From: Camellia lanceoleosa
Lineage: Eukaryota; Streptophyta; Magnoliopsida; Ericales; Theaceae
DNA: 64,000 nucleotides
Direction: 5' to 3'
Assembly: GCA_025200525.1 (NCBI GenBank)
Contig: CM045763.1
Coordinates: 66,661,018 to 66,725,017, forward strand
Shown: one piece after another, positions 1 through 12,300 of the stretch
How positions within the stretch are numbered: position 1 is the stretch's first letter
Layout of the letters: every line of letters starts with the position of its first letter
Position numbers and translations under genes: made by a program
The notes under the pieces: model-generated
The model's input: the letters and a program-made list of their open reading frames with translations, nothing else
Told to the model about the DNA's origin: nothing
The model's database searches: none

Positions 1-1519
1 CTCGAGCGTACTGCTCTATCTCCTCGAGAGTCTCGGGCATAGTCCTCCTGTAATGCGCGGAAAACCAGGTATACCTAACTCTACCTGAAGATCTATCAGT
101 CGGCGAGCGGGCTCCTAGCAGATGAATCCAAGCCGTCTCCCACTTGCCCATGTCTGCATCATATGGGATCGGCCGGTCTCCCACGTCAAGGATCGTCAGC
201 ACGGCAAAGTCAAACGGGGTCATCGTCATATCCCCGGTAGCCGAAAAGTGGAACAAGTTGGTGGTGTCGCACCATCTCTCCATAAGAGCCCCCATCAAGG
301 TCCTGCTCGCCGAGTAACATGATAGCCCTGTGCAGAAGGGTCCAAACCCTGCCTCGTCAACCACATGACGGACGGTCTCTGGGAGCTCCGCGTACCACTC
401 CCTAGCGATGATCGAGCCATAGCCCCGTGTAACACGGGAAAATACCTGCATTCAGAATGAATTAATGTGTTCAGTTTCAAAATGAGAGTATGAGTTGTGT
501 GCAAATCAAAGCGAATACAATGTTGTAGACTACGTGTTCATTATGAGCTGTGTGTTCAGAAATTGAAAAGTGTGAGCTGTGTGTTCAACACGAAGTATAT
601 GAGCTGTGTGTTCAGAAATTGCAATGTGCAGGCTGTGTGTTCACTATCAAGAGTTTGGGCTGTGTGTTCAACTTTCAAAAACTGTGGGCTGTGTGTTCAC
701 TATCAAAAGTTTGGGCTGTGTGTTCACCATCAAGAGTTTGGGCTGCGTGTTCAACTTTCAAAAAACAGTGGGCTGTGTGTTCACGTCAAGAGTTTGGACT
801 ACATGTTCAACTTTCAAAAAACTGTGGGCTGTGTGTTCACCTCAAGAGTTTGGGCTGCGTGTTCAACTTTCAAAAACTATGGGCTGTGTGTTCACCTCAA
901 GAGTTTGGGCTGCGTGTTCAACTTTCAAAAACTGTGGGTTGTGTGTTCCCTGTGTGTTTACCATCACAATGTGGGCTGTGTGTTCACAACAAAAAGTTTG
1001 AGCTACGTGTTCAGAAATTCAAATGCTAGAGCTGCGTGTTCAAAATGCAAACAGAATGTTGTGTTATAAACTGAGTGTTCAGAACAAGCTGTGTGCCGAC
1101 TCAACAGAATTCTGCGCTATGAGCTGTGTGCTAGAAACGAGAAAAGTCTGGTTATACATGGGCTGTGTGCCAGGTGGACCGGATGGTGTGTGAATGTGTT
1201 CAGAACGAGCAGATGAACATATATAGCGAAAACAGGAAATGCGCAAGAAATGCGAAATACATTGCAGAGAATGTAAAAATGAAGTACGTACCTCTCACGC
1301 ATGGTGAGAGAGGTGAGACTCCGGCTCCCGTAGCAGGAGATCCGCGGGTGCTCGTCGATCAAAATCAGTAAAATGGTAGAAAGTACTCGGGGGAAGGATA
1401 TGCTCCTGAGGATCGTACCTCTCGGGATCAAAGGGGCGAATCCTCGAAGGCAAGGATATAATTTCTAGCTCATCCCCGGCACCTGGAGGACCTCTACCAT
1501 GAGGAAAATGACCCGCCAT
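1..1519 (-). pseudogene. Antisense plant mobile domain (PMD, aminotransferase-like) gene, partial
   Basis: On the minus strand, 445 to 1 reads without a stop and gives a typical plant mobile domain (PF10536) segment, with stretches such as DEAGFGPFCTGLS, ALMERWCDTTNLFHFS, GDMTMTPFDFAVLTILDVG and AWIHLLGARSP. The reading starts right after an acceptor-like TGCAG. A probable first exon (1519-1292) starts MAGHFPHGRGPPGAGDELEI and ends at GAG|GTACGT. Joining the two keeps phase 0, but exon 1 has a TGA (1295-1297) one codon before the donor, possibly from CGA. The intron (446-1291) holds a minisatellite. PMD proteins (MAIN/MAIL family) occur both as host genes and as transposon cargo; this copy is antisense inside a retrotransposon. 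The domain is clear, the exon 1 link less so, and the 3' end is outside the window. Confidence 0.75.
495..1075. repeat. Minisatellite in the intron of the antisense PMD gene
   Basis: A degenerate tandem array of about 28-bp units built on GGGCTGTGTGTTCA, alternating between a form with CTCAAGAGTTT and a form with ACTTTCAAAAACTGT, so a higher-order unit of about 57 bp is visible. It spans most of the inferred intron (446-1291). All three forward frames stay open through it and give Cys-rich peptides; this follows from the repeat and does not indicate a gene. Confidence 0.9.
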
Positions 1520-2916
1520 TTCAAGAAATCTGCAAAAAGGAGCAAAATGAGCGAAAATTGGAAAAAGTCAACAAAAGTCAACTCTCAGGAAATGAAAAAG
1601 TCAACAAAAGTCAACTCCTGAGAAAATGTTCCAAATGTCGATACAAACTTACCTTAAGTGGTGAAAATGGAGAAAGGAGCTCCGAAATCAAATTTTAATC
1701 GGTCCAAAGTGAAGAAAACTAAAAGATTTTGCGAAATAACTTTGCGTGGGGCGTTGGAAAACGCGTATAGAGCGCAGATCTGAGAGAGAAAATGGTCTAG
1801 GAAGCAAGAGGGACTAATTTCGGACTTGAGGTTGTGAGCAAAAGTTTTTTGGCCAAGTACATTTAAAGATCCAAATGTAAAAAGACAAAACTGCCCCTAT
1901 TTTGGATGTGTGGTCACGAAGTGATTCTTTCCCTAGTAGGCCGACCATCCCCTTGCACAGCCCTGGTCGGTGACCTCCCTAGGTGGTCGGTGGCCCTCCT
2001 GGGGTGGTCTCCAATGCCTCTTTGAGCTCCCTGCAAATTTTGGTGGTGATCGGAGTCCCCGGCTCTCGAGAAAGTACAAGGAAGGTGCACTTTTCGGCGC
2101 GAAATCCCTCCGCAGGAACTTCAAATCCAATCTTCGATGCGCGGCTCGTCGTTACTCGCCAAGAGTAAGGTGTATCCTTTTTGAGTATGTTGCGACCCCT
2201 CCGAGAGGTAAATCAGAGGTCGCGTTCGAGTTGCCCTCATCAAGGCTTGCATTTCTTTGCTCAATGTTTTGTTTCAAACATGCTTTTGAAGTCGCACTTA
2301 TCCTGCATTGTTATGCACGTCACTTGCATTATTATGCGCATCGCTTGCATTGTTGTGCATGTTTCACTGGTATCGTCATACCTCCATGCTTAACTGGCGT
2401 TGTCGCGCACGTTTCTTCTTGCATTGCTATGTACTTTTCATCGGCACTATGTTTTTCTGCGTTCGATATAATGTTGAACATATGTTGCTAACTATGTTAT
2501 GCCTGTTAGGTTTCTCTCTTTTGCAGGCACGATATTGTATGTACGGTTCATTTGAAGCTGGTGCGACCAGACGAACTGAACAGGTATTGTATCTTCTCCG
2601 TGTGAGACGTAGCGAGAATTGAATAATTCTCCACATTCTTAAACTGCATAAAATAGAGTTTTGCTTTGCATTCTTGCTTAAAACTGTTGCATTTATTGTG
2701 AATATTTGCTTCACTACAGCTTGCTGCTTTGCATGATCATGAGTTACGTTCGGCTTTGTGCATGTTGTGTTGCATTTTGCCCCTGCCTGCGGGCACGCCT
2801 GTGGGCCCATCTCTTGTTTATCTCGCCTGTTTGTCTAAGCCTTCGGCCTTATCAAAAATTGGTCGTCTCTGGGCTTTGACATTCATTCTCGTCACTTATG
2901 ATTTTCAAGTTCTGTC
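1520..2916. other. Retrotransposon internal region without recognised gene
   Basis: This lies between the antisense PMD gene start and the polypurine tract. It holds a short direct duplication of AAAAGTCAACAAAAGTCAACT near 1562-1619 and moderately GC-rich sequence from 1920 to 2230. A 173-codon forward frame (1970-2491) shows no domain I recognise and has low-complexity Cys/His/Leu content. It may include the promoter and leader of the antisense gene. Confidence 0.6.
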
Positions 2917-2929
2917 AAAGAGGGGCAAC
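2917..2929 (+). promoter_or_regulatory. Polypurine tract before 3' LTR
   Basis: The purine run AAAGAGGGGCAAC lies directly before the LTR start, as expected for the plus-strand DNA primer of an LTR retrotransposon. It fixes the element orientation as plus. Confidence 0.8.
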
Positions 2930-3773
2930 TGTAGACACCTCATTTTTGACCGACCTTAAGACTCAGACGTCTTTGACTGAGTGCCCGGTGATTGTGCATA
3001 TTGTGCTCGTTCTGAGGTTACGGAGTCTCGGTTGAGAGCCTTGCCTCCAAACTTCGGGACTCTTTTGTGCTTTGCCTCGGTTTGCAAACCAAGTTCTGTT
3101 TTCTCTTTCCAAAGGGAGGGAGAGGTCTCGTAGACCATCTCTCAGTAGCCGTAGGCTACTTTTCGTGGTCATAGACCACTGTTCCCGTTTGGAGACAAGT
3201 TTTCGATTTTTAGAACCGTCGGCCGTGCGCCTCGGTTCGGGACCGCTTAACTTTCTCTGTTTGCTCTAGTTTTTGGCACACACCTTGTTTCCTCTCTCTA
3301 GAGGGACACTGTGGCCCGGGAGACCACCTTTATGGTCGCACGCCATCTTCGATGCTTAACAGTCAGTTTTCAGGGCATCCGGCTGAGCATTTTGGCCCCC
3401 AAACCCTCGTTTTGCATCTGTCTTGGTTCATTTTTGGCATGGACCCTATTTTCTTTGTTTGGAAGGTGGTACAAGGGTGGGAGACCACCTTTTCTCTTGG
3501 AGACCACACCACCTTTTCTCCCGCCGACCAGTTTTCTTTTCAGGAAGCTGGTCTCCTTGTTTTTTGAGTTATATTTTTGGGTCTCCCACCATACCACTTG
3601 CTTGCATTTCATGTAGGGACCACCCTAGGAGACCACCGACCAGCTTGACCCTTTTGAATTGGTCAGCCGACCAGTGGGAGTGGTTGGCCGACCCCCTGAA
3701 CTAGTCGGCCAGCTTTCCCCTTTTCTGTCTCTGTGAGTTGTTGCCAGCTGTGCCAGCTGGAGGGCACAGACTA

Positions 3774-3855
3774 GATCCTCCATACACGTGTATGGAGGAT
3801 CTTTGCCCTTGGTTTTTGGCTTCTAGGAGAAGCTTTGGCCCCTTTGCTCTATAAA
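3774..3855 (+). promoter_or_regulatory. LTR core promoter: 28-bp palindrome plus TATA box
   Basis: A perfect 28-bp palindrome occupies 3774-3801 (half-site GATCCTCCATACAC; centre CACGTG, the G-box core). A TATA box, TATAAAGG, starts at 3850. The same arrangement with the same spacing is in the related solo LTR. Binding by bZIP or bHLH factors at CACGTG is established for plants generally; its use here is inferred. Confidence 0.6.
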
Positions 3856-4424
3856 GGAAGGCCTCCCCTTCTTTGTAGAGGGTTCAGAAATTGGTCTTAG
3901 GCATACACCATATATCTCTTTGTCTCTCCTTTTAGGCTTAAAAAGAGTGAGTTTCTTGGCCCCTTTGCACACCACTTCATAGCCACACACTTCCACCCTT
4001 GCTTGGAGCATCTTGGAGGCCATTTTCAGAGGTTGAAGGTTTGCATTTTTGGTCCAGAAGCTGCTGGAGTTCTTGGCTTCAAGGGTAACACTTCTTTCCC
4101 TCTTTTAAGTATTGTTTTGCTTCATCTTTTAGCTATATTTGCAAGCATATTTGGGATTTGTCATAAACTAAAAAAGTCTTATTTTGAGGTCCTTAACATG
4201 TTTGTTTAAGATCATTTTTCTGTTGGGGGTCATCTACCCCCTTGCATGCTTCATTTCATTTTATGTTGAGCCATGCCTTAAGGCCTTTGCATTGACCTTT
4301 GTTTGGTCTTTTAGCCACTGAAATCCAGTGGATTTTCAGTGGCTAGCATGCTATTTTGAGCACCAAAATCAGAGAGGGATGACCCTCTCACCCCTTGTCT
4401 TGTTTTCTAGCATATTTGGCCTAA

Positions 4425-4875
4425 CAAGGGAGCCCATGTGTGCATGATTCCAAGCCATGTTTCAGGCCATTTTTGATGAGTTTTAGGACCTGCATGAGCT
4501 CTGTCCAGAGCTGTTTTTGCCATATTAGGTGTCCCTCTTGCATGTGTAGAATAACCCTCTTCATAGCATATCAAAGGAGCCTATACTTGCATGCTTCTTA
4601 GCCTTATTTCAGGCCATTTTCAATGAGTTTTAGGGCCTGCATAACCTCTGTCCAGAGGTGGTTTTGTCATATTGGGTGCCCATCTTGCATGTGTAGAATA
4701 ACCCTCTTCATAGCATATCAAAGGAGCCTATACTTGTATGCTTTCTAGCCTCATTTCAGGCCCTTTTCAGTGAGTTTTAGGGCCTGCATAACCTCTGTCC
4801 AGAGGTGCTTTTGTCATATTGGGTGCCCATCTTGCATGTGTAGAACAACCATCTTCATGGCCTATCAAAGGAGCA
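4425..4875. repeat. Tandem repeat inside LTR, about 146-bp unit, three copies
   Basis: Three consecutive copies of a unit are marked by ATCAAAGGAGCC (or its variant GGGAGCCC), TCAGGCC, GAGTTTTAGG, CTGTCCAGAG and TTGCATGTGTAGAA. Unit starts are near 4425, 4567 and 4714, and the array ends near 4870. The second and third copies are more alike than the first, suggesting stepwise duplication. Confidence 0.85.
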
Positions 4876-7681
4876 TCTCATTCTTGCATGCATAGACCAT
4901 GTTTCAGTGAGTTTTTGGGTTTTATTTGGCATGTCATACCTCTGACTTTTGCTGGTTTAGTGGCCTCTTGTATGCTTAATATACTTGTAGCGTAAACCCT
5001 CTTCACTAGCTTGTATTGCATATTGTTTTTGCCCTTGATTCTAGCACTCTTTGGTCATGCCTTAACCTGATTTTGTGCATGTTTTGGATTGTCTTAGCTC
5101 TATTTTTGTGCCTCATGGTCGAATGATACATGCTATGCATGGTTGTAGTTCAATATCCATGCCTAGCCTTGAGTTTTGTAGCCTCTTGCATGCTTGAATA
5201 GAGGTGTTTGCATGTCTTGGCATCATTGTGCGTGTTATTTCAGACCTCATACTTATGCCATGTTCCCATGTTTTCCACTCCTGAAGTGCATTTGAGAGTT
5301 GTGCTTGTTTGCCTCATTTTCGAACCATTGCATGAGCTTCATTTCCATGCCTTTTGAGCCACCATTTTAGTCCATATTTGCTACTGTTTTGGTCTGCATA
5401 GGGACTGTTTGGGGGTGGTTTGGTTATTTGAGCATCGCTTTGCATACCTCTAGTGTAATCCACTTCACTAGTTTTGGTATTTTGGCCACCTAGCATGCAT
5501 TGTGTGAGGTGTTTGCATGATTCGAGACCCTTTCGTATGTCATTTCAGAGCTGAAAAATGTGTTGTTGTATGCTATATTACATGCTTGCCATGCCTTGGT
5601 AGAGTTGCACTTGGTGCCTTAGTTTTGGTCCCTTGCATTTGGGCATGTTTGCATGAGTGTTGTTGCTTCATTTCATCATGTTTGGCCACTAATTTGAGTG
5701 TGGCTGAGGTCCACTCATATTGGTTTAAGTCCATCTTGCATTGTGTATGCCATATTATGTCATGTGCATTGAGTATGTCATTGATAGTTCATAGCATTGC
5801 GCATGCTAGTTGCACCTTTGCATATCACTCCTTGCATGTTTGCGTGTCTTGCATTTCGTTTAGGATTGCATGCTAGTTGTTGCATTATGTTTGCATGTCA
5901 TGCCATTCTAGTTGTTGCATAGTGTTTGGAGTAGGGTTTAGTCCAAACACGGGAAACGAGGGACGTTTCGTACTCAAAGTGACGAAACATGCTTCAATTC
6001 CCGGTCGCCGACACTCTTGACTATCCATGATAGAGTTGTTGGCTTTAGGTGTCCATTTGTGAATTCATTTCACATTGAGTCGTGCAATTCGACTCCTCGG
6101 CTATCATGCATTAAGATGCGTGATTGGTGGCACGAGGATCGAGGATTACACTCCCTAGAGCTCATGTAATGACGGGGAGAGTGGTTGTGCATACATATGT
6201 TGAAAATACTTTGCCATGTCCCTTTCTTACTCTCTGTTGCAGCAAACCAAAAGCCAGCAGCAAAAACTGGTTAGCAGTATCCCTACAAGTTCCCATGGAG
6301 TTGTGTACAGTGTTCCGGGGTTAATTGTAAACAGAGGCAAATCGGGGCATCGCGATAGATTTCCCGATAAGGCGACTCGAGCATGCATGCATCTTTCATC
6401 ATTCTGAACAGAGCTGAGGCAGTCTACTTCATGTAGCATTGCATGCTAGTTTACTCGCTTTCTTAGTTAATATGTTAATTAGCTAATGTTGTGTAATAAT
6501 TAGTTATTCATTTTGGTTGTGTAATATTTATTCGGACCCTCTATAAGAGGGCAATGTTGTAATAAGTGTGCGTGTGTGTGATGCATGTCTTCCAACTCCA
6601 CGTCTTTCTCCATTTTATTTACCAGCTTATGATGATTAGTTTTAGGGCACGTTTCAATTAGCATACTTATGCTCGCATGTTTGCATCCATTCATCTGTCT
6701 TGCATGCACTGGGCTCGGCGCATCATACTAACTGCATTGTATTTCAATTCTAAGTTGAATACATGTTATCTGTTACATTTCATATGCCATGTTTAGAATA
6801 GCCGAGCCTATCTTAGTTGCATTTTGCATGTGTTGCATTAGCCATCTTAACATGAATTAGGATCATGCATTGATTACTAACTAATTTCTGTTTCGGCTTG
6901 GAGTACTCGGTGAGTGTTTATGCTTTAGCATCCTTGCATGCGTGTGAGTGACTGCCATGATAGCATGCTTACCATGAGGCTATTTGCTTATGTGATATAA
7001 CTGTCTGAATGCCTGTGGGTGAAGGTTGGGTTATTTGAATTGGAACAATTCACCAATTGAGAGTTTTAAGTCCACTTGAGAGTGGCAAAATCATGTTTTC
7101 TAAGCCCACCCGAGGGTGGCAAAATCCACGTCATAGCCTACTTGCGAGTAGCACCTTCAAACCGTTTTTTAAAACGAACATGAGATGCTTTGTTCCAATT
7201 CAAGTGACCCAGTCTATACTTGTATGCTGTGCACATCACATAGTAATTCTAGGCTAATAACCGAAATAAAAGCTCATATGTTTTCAAAACTCAATATCAT
7301 GCTTAGTAGTGGCCGATCTTTGATCTGGTGAGTGGGGGTGCTCACGAAATGACCTTCCCCAATCGTACCCAAGTTCCCGAGTCGAGTCAACTTTGGTGAT
7401 GACGGACACGTGGCCTTAGGCACGAGTCAGGGTTTCCTAAATTCTCCCAAAATAAATATTTAGGTGGCGACTCTGTTTCTGGCAAAGCAGTCCACGTTTG
7501 GCACTTCTTTCTAAAAATCTGTTTTCAAAACGATTTGCCAGATTTAAACTCTTTGATGATTCATCGGTCTTGCATTGCACTCTGCGAGATTAGATACAAG
7601 ACCGTGACATTGAGTCCCAAACTGTAGTAAGCCCAATGAACAAAATGAGATTCCCCCTCGAGACATTCGGGGACGTCTACA

Positions 7682-8329
7682 ATATTTTATTGTAAATTAA
7701 CAAAAAGTATCATTTTTTTATTATCAAAAAGTACTGGAAAAGAGTTTTTAGTGAGTCATACGTGGATATTTTGATTAATTAATAAAAAAAATTCCAATCA
7801 AATACTAATGTTTTATTTGGTTTAAGAATTTAAAAATAATGTATAAATGAAAAAGTGTAATAAATGGAAGCTTATTATTTTTTTACCAAACAAATTTTCA
7901 ATTTCATTTTTTTAAAATAAAAAATAAATTAAAAAATAAAAAAACAAGAACGTTAACGAACAACCACATTAATTTACATTTACAATTATACTACGGATAC
8001 ATGCCAAAATTTTGATGGCCTCGGCTGGTGATTTAGGTTGTCACATTTTTTGTCTCTCTGAATTGTTCTTTATATTGAGGAAAATAATTTTCATGTAAAA
8101 TATTTATATAAATTTTTTTATCGTACTGTCACTGAAAATATAAATAATCTTAATAAATTTTTTATTTTAAAATGACAAAATCAAGACTTGGCATATCATC
8201 TTGTATTTATTTTAGCTAAAAACACTTAAACTAATAAAAAGCTAATACTAAAAAAAATTAACTGGTTTATTTCTTGGCAGTGGCTTTGGTCGAGTCCAAG
8301 ATCGGATTGGACCGTACTGTTGGGTCCGT
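7682..8329. other. AT-rich intergenic DNA
   Basis: Flanking host sequence after the LTR. It is AT-rich with homopolymer runs. I see no gene, RNA or repeat that can be supported. Confidence 0.6.
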
Positions 8330-8640
8330 GGGAACTCACCACAGGTCCTGTTTTGATAATTCAAACCGTTCAATATGTAGAACTCGTCGAGTACTATATG
8401 CCTGTAAAAAATCACGTTGATCGGATATTGATAGCTATGTGAACAAAATAGTTTTTTTTATCAACCATTAATTTTTTTATCGTCCATTTTTTTTATACAA
8501 AACTAATTTGATCACATAGCTATTGATATCCGATCAACGTGATTTTTTACAAGCATGTAGTACTCGACGAGTTCTACACATTGAGCGGTTTGGATTATCA
8601 AAACGGGCCTAAAAAATGAGCCTCATCAGCTGAACTAGAC
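8330..8640. mobile_element. Palindromic (fold-back) MITE-like element
   Basis: Two arms of about 100 bp are inverted copies of each other: left 8345-8447 (with TTTTGATAATTCAAACCGTTCA, AACTCGTCGAGTACT, TCACGTTGATCGGATATTGATAGCTATGTGA) and right about 8510-8612. A spacer of about 60 bp separates them. Related arms appear at 47440-47760, and one arm near 38221-38290. No target duplication is clear, so the exact ends are uncertain. Confidence 0.7.
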
Positions 8641-8885
8641 GGGTCCAGTCTTGATCTCAACTTGAGACAAGCTGGACCCTATTTCTTTCTCTTTTTTTTT
8701 TTAATGTTTTTTTAAAGTGATTAAAATTAATTTTTTGACGAAAAATAAGTATGATGCTCAAATGACTTTCAAATCTTTTTTTTCAAAAATAAATAGACAT
8801 TTTTAATCAACAAATTGACTTTTAAAAGGTTACTCCAAAAAAATATGTATAATTTTCTATTTCCTTACCACTCTCTTAACACTAT
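8641..8885. other. AT-rich intergenic DNA
   Basis: This holds a short inverted pair, GGGTCCAG and CTGGACCC (about 8640-8680), next to the palindromic element and possibly part of it. No gene is visible. Confidence 0.5.
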
Positions 8886-9082
8886 TTAAGTGATGTTTGA
8901 TAAAGCTGAAAATTAAAAATTAAAAATTAAAAAGTAAATATTAAAAATTGAATGGTGAATTTTTTAACTGAAAAGTTGTTTAAAAAATTTCAAGTACTTA
9001 ATTAAAAATAAATTGTTTGATATGTATAAGACTAAGTTTGAAATTTATTATTTTTATATTGTATATTTCAATTTTTATATTG

Positions 9083-9316
9083 TGATGGTAGTGGTGGTAT
9101 GATGGTGATGGTAGCGGTAGTGGCGGCGGGCATGGTAGTAGCGGTAGCGATGGTAGTGGTAGAGGTAGTAGTGGCGGTGGCGGTGGCGGTGGTGGTAGTG
9201 ATGCGCTGGCATGATGATGGTGATGACGATGATAGTGGTGGTGTTGGCGACAATGGTGGTGGCACGGTGGTAATGGTAGTGGTAGTGGTAGCGGCGGCGA
9301 TGGTAGTGTTGATAAT
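9083..9316. repeat. GGT/GGC trinucleotide-rich minisatellite
   Basis: About 230 bp of degenerate GGT, AGT, GGC and GAT triplets on the plus strand in otherwise AT-rich DNA. It opens long frames on both strands (for example Pro/Leu/His-rich on the minus strand, 8998-9363), which are low-complexity artefacts. Confidence 0.95.
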
Positions 9317-9383
9317 GAGTTTATATATTGATAATTATGTTTAATATTTATAAATTCAGTCAAAATTAAGTAAATTTTATATG

Positions 9384-12300
9384 TGTAGACACCCCATTTT
9401 TGACCGTCCTCAAGACTTGGACGTCACTGCTTGAGCACTCGGTGATTATCCATGTTTGTGTTCGTTTAGAGTTCCCGGAGTTTTCGGCTACGCGCCTTGC
9501 CTCAGGATCTCCGAACTCGACTGTTTTGTGTCTAGTTTTGCACCAAACACTTGTGTTTTGCCTTGGAGGGACAGGGGATGCCTTGTGAGGCATCCCCACA
9601 CACCACCGGCACTAGCTATAGGCCACCGGCTGGTTTTTCTTGCCACCGGCAATGTACATTGCCGGTCGGCACTCTTTGTTACCCGTGATCATTTTTGTCA
9701 AAATGACATTTTGCCCACCAAACTCTTTCAAATTGCTTTTGGAGATATTTTCAGACAGCTGTATGGCTTTGACTTCCCCTCCATACACGTGTATGGAGGG
9801 ATGCACTTCTTGTCTTGCTTAATGCCTAAGCTTACAAGATTGCCTCCTCTATAAGAGGGGGCCTTCCCCTTTGGCTTTAGGGTTGGCTTTTTAGTGAGAA
9901 AAGCTTTCGAGCAAGCTCGGTTTTAGGGTTTGAGTGCCATTCATATCCTATCTCTATATCTCCTTTGTGTGTGTTCTAGGTGCTTTGTGTCTTACTATTG
10001 CACACAAACACCTAGTCTTTCACTTTTTCTTGGTTTCTTCAAGGACCAGAGCTTGTTCTTGAGGTTTTTGACCGGATTTGAGCCCAAGGAAGCAACAAGA
10101 TCAACATTTGTGAAGAAGTTCTTCAAGGGTAAGAAACTAATCCTTTTTGCCCCATTTTTTCTTTGTATTTTTGCCTATCTTAGAATTGTTTTTAAGCTTA
10201 GTGTTTAATACAAAAAAGTTCTGTTTTTAAGCCCTCTTAATTGTTTGTTAAGGGTGTTTTGTGTTTTGGGTGTGTTTGACCACCCTTAGGCCTTGAAAGG
10301 CCTCATTTTGTGCCATTTTGGGCAAGTTTCGAGACTTTGGTGTTTGGGCCTCTTCACCACTGAAATCTTGAGGGATTTCAGTGGTGGAGATGGTGCCTTG
10401 AAGTCTCCAAAAGGGGAGGGCCACCCCCTCTCCTTGTTGTCCTTGAAAGGGACCATTTTTGGTCTCTTAAGGAAGCCTTTGTTCAAGTGTGTGTTGATTA
10501 TGTCTAGGCTTCATTTCATGTTTATTATGCCATAATATAATCATGTTGTGTGTTGGTTTTGGTGTTCCATACATGTTTAGTATAGTTGCCATGTAATGCC
10601 TTGTAATTCCCTTAACATGTCTTAGGTTGTTAGCCTTTGTTCGAGCATGATTTAGGCTTAGACTTATGAATGTTTTGTGCTTATTTTGCCATGCTTTAGG
10701 TCTGTTCATAGTCGTTTGGATCGATTTTGGCATGTTTAGTATAGCTCCTTTGCATTTGTGGCTTGCCGGGCTTGTGTGCCCCAAGTGTGTGAATGTATGG
10801 CATGTGTTGAGTGCATCATTTTGGTGGTTTGGAACCATCCAACATGTAATTTCAGTCCTTTTTGCATGCCTATGTGCTTGCTTTAGTTGCTTCTTTGTTG
10901 CTTTGAAAGCATGTGTTGTATGCCCTATGTTTTGACCATTGTGCATACCTTTGAATTTGGACCACTTAGATGCCATCTAAGTAGTCCCTTGGCCTTGCTT
11001 TAACATGCTAAAAATCTGTTTTTAGTTGTTTAGTGCATGCCATGTTTGTTGTGTTAAATGTACTTCATGACTTGCCTCAAGTACTTGGACTATGCTTGCA
11101 TGCTTATGTTTGCTTCATTTGGCTTGGTTTGGCACCACATTCTAGCATGAATTTCAGAGCTTATATTGCACGCTAGTTGTCCACGATATCCCCTTTCAAG
11201 TGTGCTTGGAAGTTGCTTGTTTAGTGCCTAAGTGTTGGTCCAACTTACTTGCATGTGTGCATGTGCGTTTAGCCCTCATTTTTGGGCATTTTGGCCACTG
11301 ATTTTAGGCTTAATTAGAGTTGCCTAAGTCATGTTTAAGACTATCATTTGATTGCTTGCATGCTTACCTCATGTTTGCTTGTATGCTTGCATTGTTTGTT
11401 CACATGCTCATATTGCATCCCTAGCTAACATGATTAGGTTGCAATGCATCTTGCATGCATGCCTTGTCCCTTGATTTGGTGATGGGGATTGGGCTCTTGG
11501 ATTGTTTAGTTTGCATTTCATTTGACATGAAAATTGCCCACTTGATTCTTTGGGCCATCATGCATGAAAATGTGTGATTGGTGGCCCAAGAATCGAGGCA
11601 CGTCCTCCTTTGAGTCACAAACATGATAAGGAGTGTGTTTGGTGCATACATTGCTTGAATAACATTGCCATGCAAGATTTTGCCCTCTACTGCTGTGAGT
11701 TGTAGGTTCTGCAGGAATTCATTGCCGGCCGGCAATGTTTAGTGCCGACCGGCAATCAATTATCAGCCGATGGACGAATTCTGTGCCGATGGCCACATAT
11801 AGCAGCCGGTGGCTATTCTGTTTAGCCGGTGGTGATCCCCAAGATATCAAGGAAGTAGTTCGAGACTTTGGCGATTCTCGAAGAAAGGCGAGAAAAGAGG
11901 CGATCTAGGCATGGCAGTGCAATTCCGAGCAAGACCCGAGCACGTGCTGCATTTGGCTCTTCTCCCGAGGCGGTTAACTGTTTTTCTTAGTTTAGTTAGT
12001 TTGTCAACTAATTAGGCAATTTGTAATATTTAATTAGCTTGCGTAGTTAATTATTTGTATTATTCTTTTGATCCCTCTGAGCGAGGGCAAATCTGTAATA
12101 AGTGTGGGTGAGTGGTGTGTATGTCTTCCAACCCCCATTTCTTTCTCCCTTTTATTTACCTGGTTTTGATGGTAGATTAGGGCACGTTTATTTTAGCATA
12201 CCTTATGCTATGCATGCGTGCATCCATACATTTGTCTTGCATGCACCGGGCTCGGTACATCATACAAACCACATTGTATTTTCAGTTTCCAACTTGAATA

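Larger units (their letters stand above)
1..7681 (+). mobile_element. Tat/Ogre-type LTR retrotransposon, 3' part (5' part outside window)
   Basis: The segment holds the 3' end of a large Ty3/gypsy element: an internal region (1-2929) with an antisense plant-mobile-domain gene, a polypurine tract and a 4.75 kb LTR. The orientation follows from the purine run AAAGAGGGGC directly before the LTR start TGTAGACACC. Gag and pol would lie upstream of base 1. The very long LTR and an extra antisense gene between pol and the 3' LTR are known features of the Tat/Ogre lineage; the lineage call is inference because no pol domain is visible here. The base after the LTR starts ATATT, which should recur before the unseen 5' LTR. 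Confidence 0.8.
2930..7681 (+). repeat. 3' LTR (4752 bp) of the Tat/Ogre-type element
   Basis: It begins TGTAGACACC and ends GACGTCTACA, giving TG...CA ends. The solo LTR at 9384-13113 has nearly the same ends, and the two share blocks throughout: the CACGTG palindrome and TATA region, a block ending GTAATAAGTGTG (6561 and 12093), TAGCCGAGCCTATC, and a 3' block with GGTGGCGACTCTGT. The length is unusual for most LTRs but fits the Tat/Ogre lineage. No coding capacity is supported inside. Confidence 0.88.

Noticed and set aside
497..1069. Three overlapping Cys-rich frames (131-190 codons)
   Set aside because: All three forward frames stay open because the 28-bp repeat carries few stops; the peptides simply repeat the unit and lie in an inferred intron.
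1970..2491. 173-codon plus frame in the retrotransposon internal region
   Set aside because: No domain, low-complexity Cys/His/Leu content, no pol motif; likely chance in moderately GC-rich DNA.
8998..9363. Pro/His/Leu-rich frames over the GGT array
   Set aside because: Trinucleotide repeat artefact, open on both strands.
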